From Ruegeria aquimaris (GTDB taxonomy: Bacteria; Pseudomonadota; Alphaproteobacteria; Rhodobacterales; Rhodobacteraceae), in contig NZ_JAOWLB010000001.1 of NCBI RefSeq assembly GCF_025751555.1, positions 186,001-250,000 of the forward strand: a stretch of DNA of 64,000 bases, read 5' to 3'. Positions 35,233 to 44,565 of the stretch are shown here, one piece after another. Within the stretch, counting starts at the first letter, position 1; the number at the start of each line of letters is the position of its first letter. Under the pieces are notes generated by a model. The model did no database searches. It was not told the DNA's origin and saw nothing but the letters and a program-made list of their open reading frames with translations. Position numbers and translations under genes: made by a program.

Positions 35233-37193
35233 TCTGCCGGCACTCCGCCTGTGGGTGCCTTGCGCGCGCCTGCGGCCACCCGGAACCGCCGGTCGCTGAG
35301 GCTAAGCAGCCCACCGATTGCCATCAACAGCGACCCGGCCCAGATCCAGTTCGCAAAGGGTTTGATATAGGTCCGCATGGTCCAACCGCCGTCATCCTGA
35401 CGATCGCCGATCACCACATAGACATCCCGCAGGAAACGGTAGTCGATAGCAGCCTCGGTCGTGGGCATCCGGGACACCGGATACTCGCGCTTCTCAGGAT
35501 GCAGGAGCGCCACCTGGCGGCCATCCTTCTCCAGTCGGACGGTGGCCATGGTCGAGAAGTAATTGGGCCCGGGCACCCGCTCGACCGCGTCCAGCGTCAA
35601 TGTGAACCCGCCCACCTGGAACGACTCGCCGATGCGCGTGACGCGAATGTCTTCGACTTCCCAGGCCATCAGCCCGGCAATGGCGAACATCGTGACGCCG
35701 AGACCGGTATGGGCAACCGCCTTGCCCCAATCCGCGCGAGGAAGCCGCAGAACCCTGGCAAACTTGCCGGTTCGCCCGGTGCGACTCCACAGGTCGACAA
35801 AGGCTCCGAACGTAATCCACGCTCCCAGGAACAGACCCACGGGCCCCAAGGCGCTGCGCCCCGTCTGCATCGCCCAGACCAGCATGGCCAGCGCAAGTGC
35901 CAGAAAGAAGGCGAACCTCAGGCTGTAAGCCGCACGCGCCAGCTTGCCACGCTTCCACGGCAGGATGGCGCCAATAGGCAGCGCCAGCCCCAGAACCACC
36001 ATGAAGGGTGTAAAGGCCGCATTGAAGAACGGCGCGCCAACCGAGAGTTTGCGATCAAAGAACATCTCGGCGACGATCGGCCAGAGGGTCCCAAAGAACA
36101 CCACGAACGACCCGACCGCCAGCAGGATATTGTTCAGGACCAGCGCGCTTTCGCGGCTGACGACCGAGAACACGCCCTTGGCCTCCATCACTTGCGCCCG
36201 CGCGGCAAAGAGCGTCAGCGCCCCGCCGGTAAACACGCCGAGGATGATCAGGATGAAAACCCCCCGCTCGGGGTCGTTTGCAAAGGCGTGCACGCTGGTC
36301 AAAAGGCCGGAGCGCACGATGAAGGTCCCGATCAGCGAGAAACCAAAGGCCAGGATCGCCAGCAGGATGGTCCAGCTTTTCAACGCCTCGCGCTTTTCCA
36401 CCACAATGGACGAATGCAATAGCGCCGCAGCCAGCAACCAGGGCATGAACGAGGCATTTTCCACCGGATCCCAGAACCAGAAGCCGCCCCAGCCCAGTTC
36501 GTAATAGGCCCACCAGGACCCCAGCGCGATGCCGATGGTCAGGAAAATCCACGCCGCCAGCGTCCAGGGCCGCACCCAGCGCCCCCAGGCGGCGTCGACG
36601 CGCCCCTCGATCAGGGCGGCCACGGCAAAGGAGAACGCCATGCTGAGGCCAACATAACCGAGATAGAGGAAGGGCGGATGGAATGCGAGGCCCGGATCCT
36701 GCAACAGCGGGTTCAGATCCTGCCCGTCAAACGGCGGCACGGCCAGCCGCAGGAACGGGTTGGATGTGAACAGGATGAAGGCGAAAAACGCGACGGCGAT
36801 GGCCGATTGCACCGCCAATACCCGGGCCTTGAGCGCGGGCGGCAATCCGCCGCCGAACCAGGCCGCCATGGCGCCAAAGAGGGTGACGATCAGCACCCAG
36901 AGCAGCATCGAGCCTTCGTGATTGCCCCATGTACCACTGATCTTGTACAGCATCGGTTTCGCCGAATGGCTGTTCAGGGTCACTACGCGAAGCGAAAAAT
37001 CCGAGGTCGCAAAAGACCAGACCAGCGCGGCGAACGCAAAAGCAGTCAGCAGGAACTGGATTCCCGCAGCCGGTTCGGCAACCGCCATCCACGAAGTCCA
37101 GCGTTTCTGAGCGCCAACCAAAGGCACCACCATCTGTACGATGGCAACCATGAAGGCGAGGATGAGGGCAAAGTGACCGAGTTCCGTAATCAT
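35229..37193 (-). CDS. ccmF: Cytochrome c heme lyase CcmF
   Basis: 654 residues from ATG 37193, about 13-15 membrane helices. The WWD domain is visible as GWGGFWFWDPVENASFMPWL, with YLGYVGLSMAFSFAVAALIEG before it. It takes heme from holo-CcmE and attaches it to apocytochrome c together with CcmH. It follows the holin gene by 75 bp, an unusual upstream neighbour. Confidence 0.96.
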   Translation of the reverse strand: MITELGHFALILAFMVAIVQMVVPLVGAQKRWTSWMAVAEPAAGIQFLLTAFAFAALVWSFATSDFSLRVVTLNSHSAKPMLYKISGTWGNHEGSMLLWVLIVTLFGAMAAWFGGGLPPALKARVLAVQSAIAVAFFAFILFTSNPFLRLAVPPFDGQDLNPLLQDPGLAFHPPFLYLGYVGLSMAFSFAVAALIEGRVDAAWGRWVRPWTLAAWIFLTIGIALGSWWAYYELGWGGFWFWDPVENASFMPWLLAAALLHSSIVVEKREALKSWTILLAILAFGFSLIGTFIVRSGLLTSVHAFANDPERGVFILIILGVFTGGALTLFAARAQVMEAKGVFSVVSRESALVLNNILLAVGSFVVFFGTLWPIVAEMFFDRKLSVGAPFFNAAFTPFMVVLGLALPIGAILPWKRGKLARAAYSLRFAFFLALALAMLVWAMQTGRSALGPVGLFLGAWITFGAFVDLWSRTGRTGKFARVLRLPRADWGKAVAHTGLGVTMFAIAGLMAWEVEDIRVTRIGESFQVGGFTLTLDAVERVPGPNYFSTMATVRLEKDGRQVALLHPEKREYPVSRMPTTEAAIDYRFLRDVYVVIGDRQDDGGWTMRTYIKPFANWIWAGSLLMAIGGLLSLSDRRFRVAAGARKAPTGGVPAE

Positions 37194-37268
37194 GGTCCGA
37201 GATATAGACCCCGGTCCCGGCACCGCCAATCCCTTTTGGTCGGATCGGCGGCGCATAGTGTCGCGCCG

Positions 37269-37847
37269 TCAGGCCCGCTTCAGGCTGCGCCACGCCTCCA
37301 GCGCGGGGTTTGCCTCGGGCGTGGCCGCGGCCAGCGCCAGCCGCGCGTCGGGTCCAACATCCGCAACACCAGGGCTGTCGTGGCGCAGCGCGCGCAGGGC
37401 GCGGATGTTCTCGACCGCCTGCGGGACACGAGCCATGGTGCTGGCCAGGTCACGCTGGAAGTCCTGCGCTTTGGCCTGATGCCGGGCACCAAAATAGAAC
37501 GACACGACGACCCCCAACAGCCACCAAAGCGGTTCCGGCACCAGGGCGAGGCCCTGCATCCGCTCGGCAAACCAGATCGGGTCGGTCATCGCCGCGACGA
37601 ACAGGCCCAGCGTCCCCAAGGCCAGCGCCGGGCGCGGCAGCCGGTTCAGCCCATCCATGAACCGGTCGAACCCGCCCCGCCGGGACACGGTAAACTCAGC
37701 CGCAAACTGGTCCAGCGCGCCCATCTGCACATCGCGCGCCCGTTCGGCCCCGGCCTCGGCATTCTCGCGAAATACTTCTGCGGTCTCGCGCACCACATTG
37801 CGCCCGCCACCGAACAACAGCTCGATCAACCCACCGATCAGACCCAT
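37269..37847 (-). CDS. Holin (3-TM type, gene-transfer-agent release family)
   Basis: 192 residues. The N-terminal GLIGGLIELLFGGGRNVVRET, a helical stretch, then two strong membrane segments (about 74-92 and 105-123) and a soluble tail match the family described as holin of 3 TMs for gene-transfer release. In Rhodobacter capsulatus a holin of this type, paired with an endolysin, releases GTA particles by lysis. It overlaps the endolysin gene by 10 bp and is embedded between ccmE and ccmF. Confidence 0.82.
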   Translation of the reverse strand: MGLIGGLIELLFGGGRNVVRETAEVFRENAEAGAERARDVQMGALDQFAAEFTVSRRGGFDRFMDGLNRLPRPALALGTLGLFVAAMTDPIWFAERMQGLALVPEPLWWLLGVVVSFYFGARHQAKAQDFQRDLASTMARVPQAVENIRALRALRHDSPGVADVGPDARLALAAATPEANPALEAWRSLKRA

Positions 37848-38449
37848 CCCGATACCCTCCGCTGAAACTCGGCTTCGCTCATGTGATAGGTCGGCGAGAT
37901 GAATTCCTCCGCCCGGATGATCCAGCCACCCTTGCCCCCTTTGCGGCTGCGAGCGTACTTGCGGCTGGCCGGGCGCCGGTCGGCCAGACGGAAGTAGTAG
38001 TTCCGCCGCGCCACCCCATAGGCATCGCGCAGCGCCTCGGGACGCGGAACCGCCGCATCCTGCGCCGCGCGCAGGGTCTGCGGCCCGATTGCGCCATCCA
38101 CCGCCACATCATAGCCCATGTCGCGCAAGAGCCGTTGCAGGATCTTCACAGCATTGCCGCCCGCGTTCACATACATATCGAACAGCGACGCCTGCACGGC
38201 CTCGGGCATGTCGCCGATCCGCGGGCGGGCATAGTAGTGGGTCAGGAAAATCTCGACCGCCTGCTCCCGGCTCAGCCCCCGCACATCCGCCACATCCACG
38301 GCGCCGTCACCAGTCACATCCAGGCCCAACCGCCGCATCGTGTGGATCGTCACCCCAAAATTGGTCGCCCCGCCCGGGTCATCGGGATCGTTCACGAACC
38401 CTCCTTCACGCGCCACGATCTCCTGGGCGATCTGTCGTACCGTCTGCAT
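37838..38449 (-). CDS. GH108 endolysin (GTA/phage-type muramidase)
   Basis: 203 residues. The GH108 catalytic motif REGGFVNDPDDPGGATNFGVT has the catalytic Glu at residue 15. A calcium-loop-like insertion DVTGDGAVDVADVRGL follows, and a C-terminal PG_binding_3 domain shows GYDVAVDGAIGPQTLRAA. It degrades peptidoglycan; with the overlapping holin gene it forms a lysis cassette like that of the Rhodobacter GTA. No signal peptide, so export depends on the holin. The core GTA capsid genes are not in this window. Confidence 0.88.
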   Translation of the reverse strand: MQTVRQIAQEIVAREGGFVNDPDDPGGATNFGVTIHTMRRLGLDVTGDGAVDVADVRGLSREQAVEIFLTHYYARPRIGDMPEAVQASLFDMYVNAGGNAVKILQRLLRDMGYDVAVDGAIGPQTLRAAQDAAVPRPEALRDAYGVARRNYYFRLADRRPASRKYARSRKGGKGGWIIRAEEFISPTYHMSEAEFQRRVSGWV

Positions 38450-38513
38450 TGGCCTCGACCTCCATCAGAACCGTCCTGATGAGGCGACAAAAGAATTAAG
38501 CCTGCGAAACACC

Positions 38514-38580
38514 AAAGGGCGCCGCTTGCGCAACGCCCCTGTCTTCATTTCGCTTCAAATACTCCCGCCGGAGGCGCGCG
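38514..38580 (-). repeat. Intergenic palindromic element, copy 2 (after ccmE)
   Basis: On the minus strand it begins 1 nt after the ccmE stop: CGCGCCTCCGGCGGGAG, then GGGAGTATTTGAAGC, an A/G-rich tail GAAATGAAGACAG, then GGGCG...CGCCC, which can pair. The middle block and tail align with copy 1 at 19361-19440 in the same position and orientation. Confidence 0.55.
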
Positions 38581-38581
38581 T

Positions 38582-39025
38582 TCAGCTTTCCGGCGCCTGA
38601 TAGACGCCCTGCTCCTTGAGCGCGTCCATCACCTCTTTCGGCATATAGGTTTCGTCATGTTTAGCAAGTATTTCAGAGGCTTCAAATACACCGTTAATGT
38701 AGCGTCCGGTTCCGATCATGCCCTGGTTCTCGCCAAACAAATCCGGCAGCACGCCGGTAAACGTAACCGGCACGCTCTCGCCGCCATCCGTCACAGAGAA
38801 CCGCACCGTTTCGCCCTGCCCACGGACCAAGGTTCCTTCCTCGACCAATCCCCCAAGGCGAAACACCTCGGTTTCCGCCGGTGGTTCAGCGATCACCTGG
38901 CTGGGCGCGCGAAAGAAGTTGATGCCGTCCCGCATGGCATATCCGATAAGGCCCGTCGCCAGGACCAAAGCAACGGCAGCCACGGCGATAACCTGTATGC
39001 GGCGTTGTTTCTTGAGCGATTTCAT
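38582..39025 (-). CDS. ccmE: Heme chaperone CcmE
   Basis: 147 residues. One N-terminal membrane anchor (IQVIAVAAVALVLATGLIGYAM) and an OB-fold periplasmic domain. The covalent heme site HxxxY is in LAKHDETYMPKE. Holo-CcmE hands heme to CcmF, whose gene lies 1.4 kb downstream, separated by the lysis cassette. Confidence 0.95.
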   Translation of the reverse strand: MKSLKKQRRIQVIAVAAVALVLATGLIGYAMRDGINFFRAPSQVIAEPPAETEVFRLGGLVEEGTLVRGQGETVRFSVTDGGESVPVTFTGVLPDLFGENQGMIGTGRYINGVFEASEILAKHDETYMPKEVMDALKEQGVYQAPES

Positions 39026-39198
39026 AGCGTCCTCACCAGAAAGAGCGGGCCATCGTCAGACCGGTTGCATGTCGTTCAACTAACATCGAACTGGCGCAGT
39101 ACAAGGTCTTGCGCCTGCTACCTTTTGTCAGCGGCCATGGTTACACGAAAACACTGGTCCTCAATAGGCGTTAAAGCCACCGACCGCCTTGACCGAAG

Positions 39199-40008
39199 TC
39201 AGGCGGCCTGAAACTCGATCTTGCGCCGAAGGAACTGGGTTGCGCGGCTGCCAACTGTCGCGGGTTTGCCCGTCGTCAGATAGCCGCCCTTACCAGCGCC
39301 CAACATGTTGGGATGGCGTTGCAGGTAGTCGGCCAGGCTTGCCGCCACCAGATCGCCCTGACTGTATACGGTCACCTCGGGTCCCAGCGCGTCCTGAAAA
39401 GCCTCGGCCATCAACGGATAATGGGTGCACCCCAGAATGGCCGCCTGCGGACTGGGCATCTTGCGTTTCAATGCGTCCACATGGCTGCGCACCAATGCCT
39501 CGGCCAGTATCAGATCGCCCTCTTCGATGGCATCGACCACCCCGCCACAGGCCTGCGCCTCGACATCCACGCCGATGGCGCGAAAGGCAAGCTCGCGCTG
39601 AAACGCGCGGCTGGCCACCGTTGCGGGCGTTGCAAACAGGGCGACGTTCTTGACCTCGACCTCGCGCGGGGGGCTGTTGTCACCCCACTGCCGCTCGGTC
39701 AGCGCCTCGATCAGCGGCACGAAGACGCCCAGCACCCGCTTGCCCGGCGGCACGCCCTCTTCCTGCATCCGCCGCAGCGCGGCGGCGCTGGCGGTGTTGC
39801 AGGCCAGGATCACCAGGTCACAGCCCCGGTTCCACAGATCATGCACCGCCGCTCGCGTCAGCTGAAAGATATCCTCGGGCGTGCGCACCCCATAAGGCGC
39901 ATGGGCGCTGTCGGCATAGTAGAGGAACTCTACCTCCGGCAACCGTTTCTGCGCCGCTTCCAGCACGGTCAGGCCACCCAGGCCCGAATCGAATATCCCT
40001 ACTGCCAT
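39199..40008 (-). CDS. murI: Glutamate racemase
   Basis: Makes D-glutamate for peptidoglycan. 269 residues with the two catalytic cysteines in [11 protein letters not shown] and LGCTHYPLM, and the N-terminal [13 protein letters not shown]. It lies 8 bp downstream of the acyltransferase gene, so the two share a transcript. Confidence 0.95.
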   Translation of the reverse strand: MAVGIFDSGLGGLTVLEAAQKRLPEVEFLYYADSAHAPYGVRTPEDIFQLTRAAVHDLWNRGCDLVILACNTASAAALRRMQEEGVPPGKRVLGVFVPLIEALTERQWGDNSPPREVEVKNVALFATPATVASRAFQRELAFRAIGVDVEAQACGGVVDAIEEGDLILAEALVRSHVDALKRKMPSPQAAILGCTHYPLMAEAFQDALGPEVTVYSQGDLVAASLADYLQRHPNMLGAGKGGYLTTGKPATVGSRATQFLRRKIEFQAA

Positions 40009-40016
40009 CTTTCCCT

Positions 40017-40895
40017 TCAGGCGCGATGCCGTTCCTCGAATTCATAGCCGTAGTCATAGGACTTGAGCGGCGTCGGAGACAGCTCATACGTCGCCTTGCG
40101 CAGAAAATCCATCATCTTGCGCGTGTCCCGGGCCAGTGGGTCCAGAATGTCGCGCCCAATCGGCTGGCCCACCACCACCCGCACCGGCGTATCCACCCGC
40201 TTGCGGAACTCCTTGATCAACAGGCCCATGCGCAGGGTCGAATGCAGGTGGCTGGCGATCTGGAACAAGCGGCTGGTATGGCCGTCAAAGAACAGCGGCA
40301 CCACCACCGCGTTGGATTTCGCCACCATGCGCGCGGTGAAACCGCGCCAGCCCGGATCCATCGGATGCGAGAACGGGTGCAGCCCGGTCGAGACGGTGCC
40401 GCCGGGAAAGATGCCGATCGCGCCGCCCTGCCCCAGATAGTTCAGCGCCTGACGACGGGTATCGAGGTTCAGCTGCACCGCCTCGCGGGTCTCGTCGAAC
40501 GAGATCGGCAGGATGATCCGGTTGATATCCTCGGCCTTGCGGAACACCCGATGCGCCATGATGCGGAATTCGCCGCGTGTCTGCGCCAGGATATGCCCCA
40601 TCATCAGCCCGTCGAGGATGCCATAAGGGTGATTGGCGATCAGGATCAGCGGACCGTCCTGCGGGATGTTGCTCAGTGCGCCCCCCACCACATCCAGCGT
40701 GAGACCATATCGCTCGACCATGACGGCCCAGAAATCGCGCCCCCGGGCGACTTCGTGCTCGTATCCTTGCGCCCGTCGGATCAGGCCCAGACGTCCCGTG
40801 GTGTTCTCCATCAGGCGGATCACCGCCCGACCTCCCTTGGTCGCGGCGGAATGGGCATAGCTGATATCGCGGGCGATATGGCGCTGTGCGGTCAT
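40017..40895 (-). CDS. Lysophospholipid-type acyltransferase (PlsC/hemolysin-like)
   Basis: 292 residues from ATG 40895 (GGAG 8 nt upstream). An acyltransferase fold is indicated by [13 protein letters not shown] and [11 protein letters not shown]. The catalytic pair is spaced H-x5-D rather than the usual H-x4-D, and the acceptor motif is FPGG rather than FPEG. It may acylate a lipid other than lysophosphatidate, for example an aminolipid of the roseobacter envelope. Not enough to name it SalA or OlsA. Confidence 0.78.
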   Translation of the reverse strand: MTAQRHIARDISYAHSAATKGGRAVIRLMENTTGRLGLIRRAQGYEHEVARGRDFWAVMVERYGLTLDVVGGALSNIPQDGPLILIANHPYGILDGLMMGHILAQTRGEFRIMAHRVFRKAEDINRIILPISFDETREAVQLNLDTRRQALNYLGQGGAIGIFPGGTVSTGLHPFSHPMDPGWRGFTARMVAKSNAVVVPLFFDGHTSRLFQIASHLHSTLRMGLLIKEFRKRVDTPVRVVVGQPIGRDILDPLARDTRKMMDFLRKATYELSPTPLKSYDYGYEFEERHRA

Positions 40896-40974
40896 GAATA
40901 GCTCCGAAAAAACTGCCCCTGAAATAGGGGCAGTCCTCGATTTTGCATAGAGCCTGTAACAGGCAAATGACGCG

Positions 40975-43900
40975 TTATTCCGCCGCTTTTGCCAGAGCCG
41001 GTCCACCTTGGCGAATTACCGCCAGAAGCTCCTCGCGCCGTTTGGCGGCCTTGGCCTCGTTTGCCAGTTTCACCGGCCCAAATCCGCGGATATCCAGCGG
41101 CAGCCGTGCCAGCGCCACGATGGCATCGCGGGTACGGCCGTCGAGTTTCGGCAGCACCTCGCGCAGGTCCTGTTCATATTGCCGGATCAGCGCCCGCTCC
41201 ATCTTGCGCTCGGCGGTATAGCCGAACAGGTCCAGAGGCGTACCGCGCAGTCCCTTCATCCGCGCCAACAGCTTGAAGATCCCCAGCCAGCGCTCGGAAA
41301 ACTCACGCTTTTTCGGGCGACCATCGGCATCCTTGCCGCCCAGGATCGGTGGCGACAGGTGCAGGGTCAGCTTCAGATCGCCATCGAACTCGGCCGCCGC
41401 CTTGTCGCGGCTGTCAAGCAGCAGGCGCGCCACCTCGTATTCATCCTTGTAGGACAACAGCTTGTGATAACCCTCGGCCACCGCCGCGCGCAGATCGCCG
41501 TCCTCGATCGCGTCGACCAGCTTGCGATAGCGCTTGGCCAGACGCGCGCCCTGATAGGCGGTCAGATGTTCGGCGCGATAGGCGATCTTGTCCTCGGGCG
41601 ATTTCGGCAGCTCGACCACACCGGGCCGGATCAGCCGCGCGGCCTCGTCCGGGTGCAGCACCGCCCAGCGGCCAATGTCAAAGGCGCGCTTGTTGCGTTC
41701 GACCGCGGCGCCGTTCAGCTCGATCGCCTGCATGATGGCCTCGTGGCTGACCGGCAGCAGCCCGCGCTGCCAGGCGGCGCCGAACACCATCATGTTGGAA
41801 TAGATCGAATCGCCCATCACCGCGCGCGCCAGCTCTGATGCATCGAACAGGTCCAGCCGCTCTTTCAATCGAGCCTCCAGCGCAAGGCTCAGCCGGTCGG
41901 CGGGGATGGTGAAATCGGTGTTGCGGGTGAAATCACCGGTGATGATCTCATGGCTGTTGACCACGGCGCCTGTGGTTCCGGTACGGGTCAGGCCCAGCGT
42001 CTTGGCCCCGGCGCTGACCACCAGATCGCCGCCGATCAGCGCATGCGCCTCGCCGGTTGCGACGCGGATGGCGCTGATATCCTCGGGTCGGTTGGCGATG
42101 CGGCAATGGATGTGCACGGCACCGCCCTTTTGCGCCAGCCCCGCCATTTCCATCATGCCCGCGCCTTTGCCGTCGATCTGGGCAGCCTGCGCCAGTACCG
42201 CGCCGATGGTCACCACGCCGGTGCCGCCGACACCGGTGATCACCACGTTATGGGTGCCGGTGATGGCGGGCAGGTCCGGCATCGGCAGATGCGGCAGGTC
42301 GATCTCGGCGGTGGCCTCCTTGCGGATCTTGGCGCCCTGCACCGTCACGAAGGACGGGCAGAACCCTTTGACGCAGGAGAAATCCTTGTTGCACGAGGAT
42401 TGGTCGATCGCCCGCTTGCGGCCCAGTTCGGTTTCCTTGGGCACGATCGAGACACAGTTCGACTGCACCCCGCAATCGCCACAGCCCTCGCAGATATCGG
42501 TGTTGATGAACACCCGCTTGTCCGGGTCGGGGAAGGTGCCGCGCTTGCGCCGGCGGCGCTTCTCGGCGGCGCAGGTCTGGATATAGACGATGGCGCTGAC
42601 GCCCTCGATCTCGCGGAACCGTTTTTGCACCTGCATAAGCTCGGCGCGCTCGTGAAACGGTACGCCCGAGGGGAACTGCGAGCGGTCCACATCCTCCTTG
42701 TCGTCATAGACAACGGCCAGTTCCTTGACGCCCATCGCCTTCAACTCGGCCACGATGCGGGGCGCGGTCAGATCGCCTTCGTTCTCCTGTCCGCCGGTCA
42801 TTGCGACCGCGTCGTTGAACAGGATCTTGTAGGTGATGTTGGTGCCAGCCGCCAAGGCGGCGCGGATCGCTTGCACGCCCGAATGGTTATAAGTGCCATC
42901 GCCCAGGTTCTGGAACACGTGCTTGGTCTTGGAAAACGGCGCCTCGCCGATCCAGTTCGCCCCTTCACCGCCCATATGGGTGAACCCTTGGGTGTTCCGG
43001 TCCATCCACTGCACCATATAGTGACAGCCGATCCCGGCATAGGCGCGGCTGCCATCGGGCACCTTGGTCGAGCTGTTATGCGGGCAACCCGAGCAGAAAT
43101 ACGGCAGGCGCGAGGCGATTTCCTGCGCATTGTCGTTGCGCCGCGCATCGGCCAGCGCGTTCAGTCCGGCACGGATCCCATCGGTCTCGCGCCCCTCTTC
43201 GATAAAGATCGCGCCAAGTTTCTCGGCGATCAGGATCGGGTCCAGCGCACCACGGGTCGGGAACAGTTCCTCGCGGTGCATCGCCCCGGCACCGCCCTTG
43301 TACCAGCCATAGACGCGGCGACCCTGACGGTCGTCAAAGATCGCCTCCTTGACCTGCACCTCGATCAGCTTGCGCTTTTCCTCAACGATCACCACCAGTT
43401 CGAGATCTTCGGCCCAGTCGTGGAAACTCTGCATGTCCAGCGGAAAGGTCTGGCCGATTTTGTAGGTGGTGATACCCAGACGCTCGGCCTCGTTCTCGTC
43501 GATGTTCAAGAGCGACATGGCGTGTACAAGGTCGAGCCAGTTCTTGCCCGCCGCGGCGATGCCGATCTTGGCGCCCGGCTTGCCCCAGACCCGCATGTCC
43601 ATCCGGTTGGCGCGGCTGAACGCCTCGGCGGCAAAGCGTTTATAGTCGATGATCCGCCCCTCTTGCAGGTGCGGCGTGTCGCCCAGACGGATGTTCAACC
43701 CGCCCTCGGGCATTTCGAAATCTGGGGTCACCAGTTGCATCCGGTCGGGACGGCCATCCACGACCGAGGTCACCTCGATCGTATCCTTCATGGTCTTGAG
43801 GCCAACCCAGAGACCAGAGAACCGGCTCAGGGCATAACCATAGATGCCGTAGTCCAGAATCTCTTGCACACCTGCCGGGCTGACAACGGGCATGTACATG

Positions 43901-44394
43901 TCCACCAGCGCCCATTCCGACTGATGCAGCACAGTCGAGCTTTCGCCGGTATGGTCGTCTCCCATCGCCATCAGCACGCCGCCATGCCTGGCGGTACCGG
44001 CCATATTGGCGTGGCGCATCACGTCGCCTGAGCGGTCGACTCCCGGCCCCTTGCCGTACCAAAGACCAAAGACGCCATCATACTTGCCATCGCCGCGCAG
44101 TCCCGCCTGCTGGCTGCCCCACAGCGCGGTGGCCGCCAGATCCTCGTTCAACCCAAACTGAAAGGTGACGTCAGCGGCACTGAGCTGCTTCTTCGCCCGG
44201 CTCATCTGCAAATCGACCGCGCCCAGCGGCGAGCCGCGATAGCCGGTGACCAGACCGGCCGTGTTCAATCCGGCGGCGGCATCGCGCGCTTTCTGCATCA
44301 ACATCAGGCGAACCAGGGCCTGAGTGCCATTCAACAGCACCGAGCTCTTCTCCAGATCGAACTTGTCGTTTAGCGTGAGTTTGGGTTGGCTCAT
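40975..44394 (-). CDS. Indolepyruvate:ferredoxin oxidoreductase, fused alpha-beta form
   Basis: 1139 residues, the fused bacterial form: N-terminal thiamine-diphosphate pyrimidine/PP domains (LVTGYRGSPLGAVD, GIGCHYMVQWMDRNTQGFTHMGGEG), a ferredoxin-like cysteine region (ICEGCGDCGVQSNC) and the gamma domain (VVITGVGGTGVVTIGAVLAQAAQIDG). It oxidatively decarboxylates aryl- or branched-chain 2-oxo acids to acyl-CoA with ferredoxin. Divergent from a LysR gene that probably controls it. Single gene. Confidence 0.93.
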   Translation of the reverse strand: MSQPKLTLNDKFDLEKSSVLLNGTQALVRLMLMQKARDAAAGLNTAGLVTGYRGSPLGAVDLQMSRAKKQLSAADVTFQFGLNEDLAATALWGSQQAGLRGDGKYDGVFGLWYGKGPGVDRSGDVMRHANMAGTARHGGVLMAMGDDHTGESSTVLHQSEWALVDMYMPVVSPAGVQEILDYGIYGYALSRFSGLWVGLKTMKDTIEVTSVVDGRPDRMQLVTPDFEMPEGGLNIRLGDTPHLQEGRIIDYKRFAAEAFSRANRMDMRVWGKPGAKIGIAAAGKNWLDLVHAMSLLNIDENEAERLGITTYKIGQTFPLDMQSFHDWAEDLELVVIVEEKRKLIEVQVKEAIFDDRQGRRVYGWYKGGAGAMHREELFPTRGALDPILIAEKLGAIFIEEGRETDGIRAGLNALADARRNDNAQEIASRLPYFCSGCPHNSSTKVPDGSRAYAGIGCHYMVQWMDRNTQGFTHMGGEGANWIGEAPFSKTKHVFQNLGDGTYNHSGVQAIRAALAAGTNITYKILFNDAVAMTGGQENEGDLTAPRIVAELKAMGVKELAVVYDDKEDVDRSQFPSGVPFHERAELMQVQKRFREIEGVSAIVYIQTCAAEKRRRRKRGTFPDPDKRVFINTDICEGCGDCGVQSNCVSIVPKETELGRKRAIDQSSCNKDFSCVKGFCPSFVTVQGAKIRKEATAEIDLPHLPMPDLPAITGTHNVVITGVGGTGVVTIGAVLAQAAQIDGKGAGMMEMAGLAQKGGAVHIHCRIANRPEDISAIRVATGEAHALIGGDLVVSAGAKTLGLTRTGTTGAVVNSHEIITGDFTRNTDFTIPADRLSLALEARLKERLDLFDASELARAVMGDSIYSNMMVFGAAWQRGLLPVSHEAIMQAIELNGAAVERNKRAFDIGRWAVLHPDEAARLIRPGVVELPKSPEDKIAYRAEHLTAYQGARLAKRYRKLVDAIEDGDLRAAVAEGYHKLLSYKDEYEVARLLLDSRDKAAAEFDGDLKLTLHLSPPILGGKDADGRPKKREFSERWLGIFKLLARMKGLRGTPLDLFGYTAERKMERALIRQYEQDLREVLPKLDGRTRDAIVALARLPLDIRGFGPVKLANEAKAAKRREELLAVIRQGGPALAKAAE

Positions 44395-44440
44395 CAGACG
44401 TCTCCCCTGCGCCGGACCGGCTTGAAAGTGATGCCCGAAT

Positions 44441-44540
44441 ATAGGTCACAATTGCTGACCTGCATAGGTGATTTTTTCACCACCAAGCGCAGTTGTATTC
44501 CGTTCCCTGTGGAAATTGTCATGTGTTTCATATAGGTGAT
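44441..44540. promoter_or_regulatory. Candidate LysR binding region between the oxidoreductase and LysR genes
   Basis: ATAGGTGAT occurs exactly at 44464-44472 and 44532-44540, with a variant ATAGGTCAC at 44441-44449 (23 bp before the first). The first copy is part of GGTGA-TTTTT-TCACC, an inverted repeat of LysR type. Lies in the 171-bp divergent gap. Confidence 0.45.
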
Positions 44541-44565
44541 CGGGCGCATAAAGAAAGTTGCGGAT

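Noticed and set aside
34011-36422. 803-codon open frame on the plus strand opposite echA, ccmH and ccmF
   Set aside because: It spans three genuine genes on the other strand, and its product is low-complexity His/Gln/Pro/Arg; a shadow of high GC content.
37269-38449. Remnant prophage
   Set aside because: Only holin and endolysin are present; no integrase, capsid, tail or attachment repeats are seen around them, and the pair fits the GTA release type better.
41950-44031. 693-codon plus-strand frame opposite the indolepyruvate oxidoreductase
   Set aside because: Antisense of a clear enzyme with intact motifs; no domain in the shadow protein.
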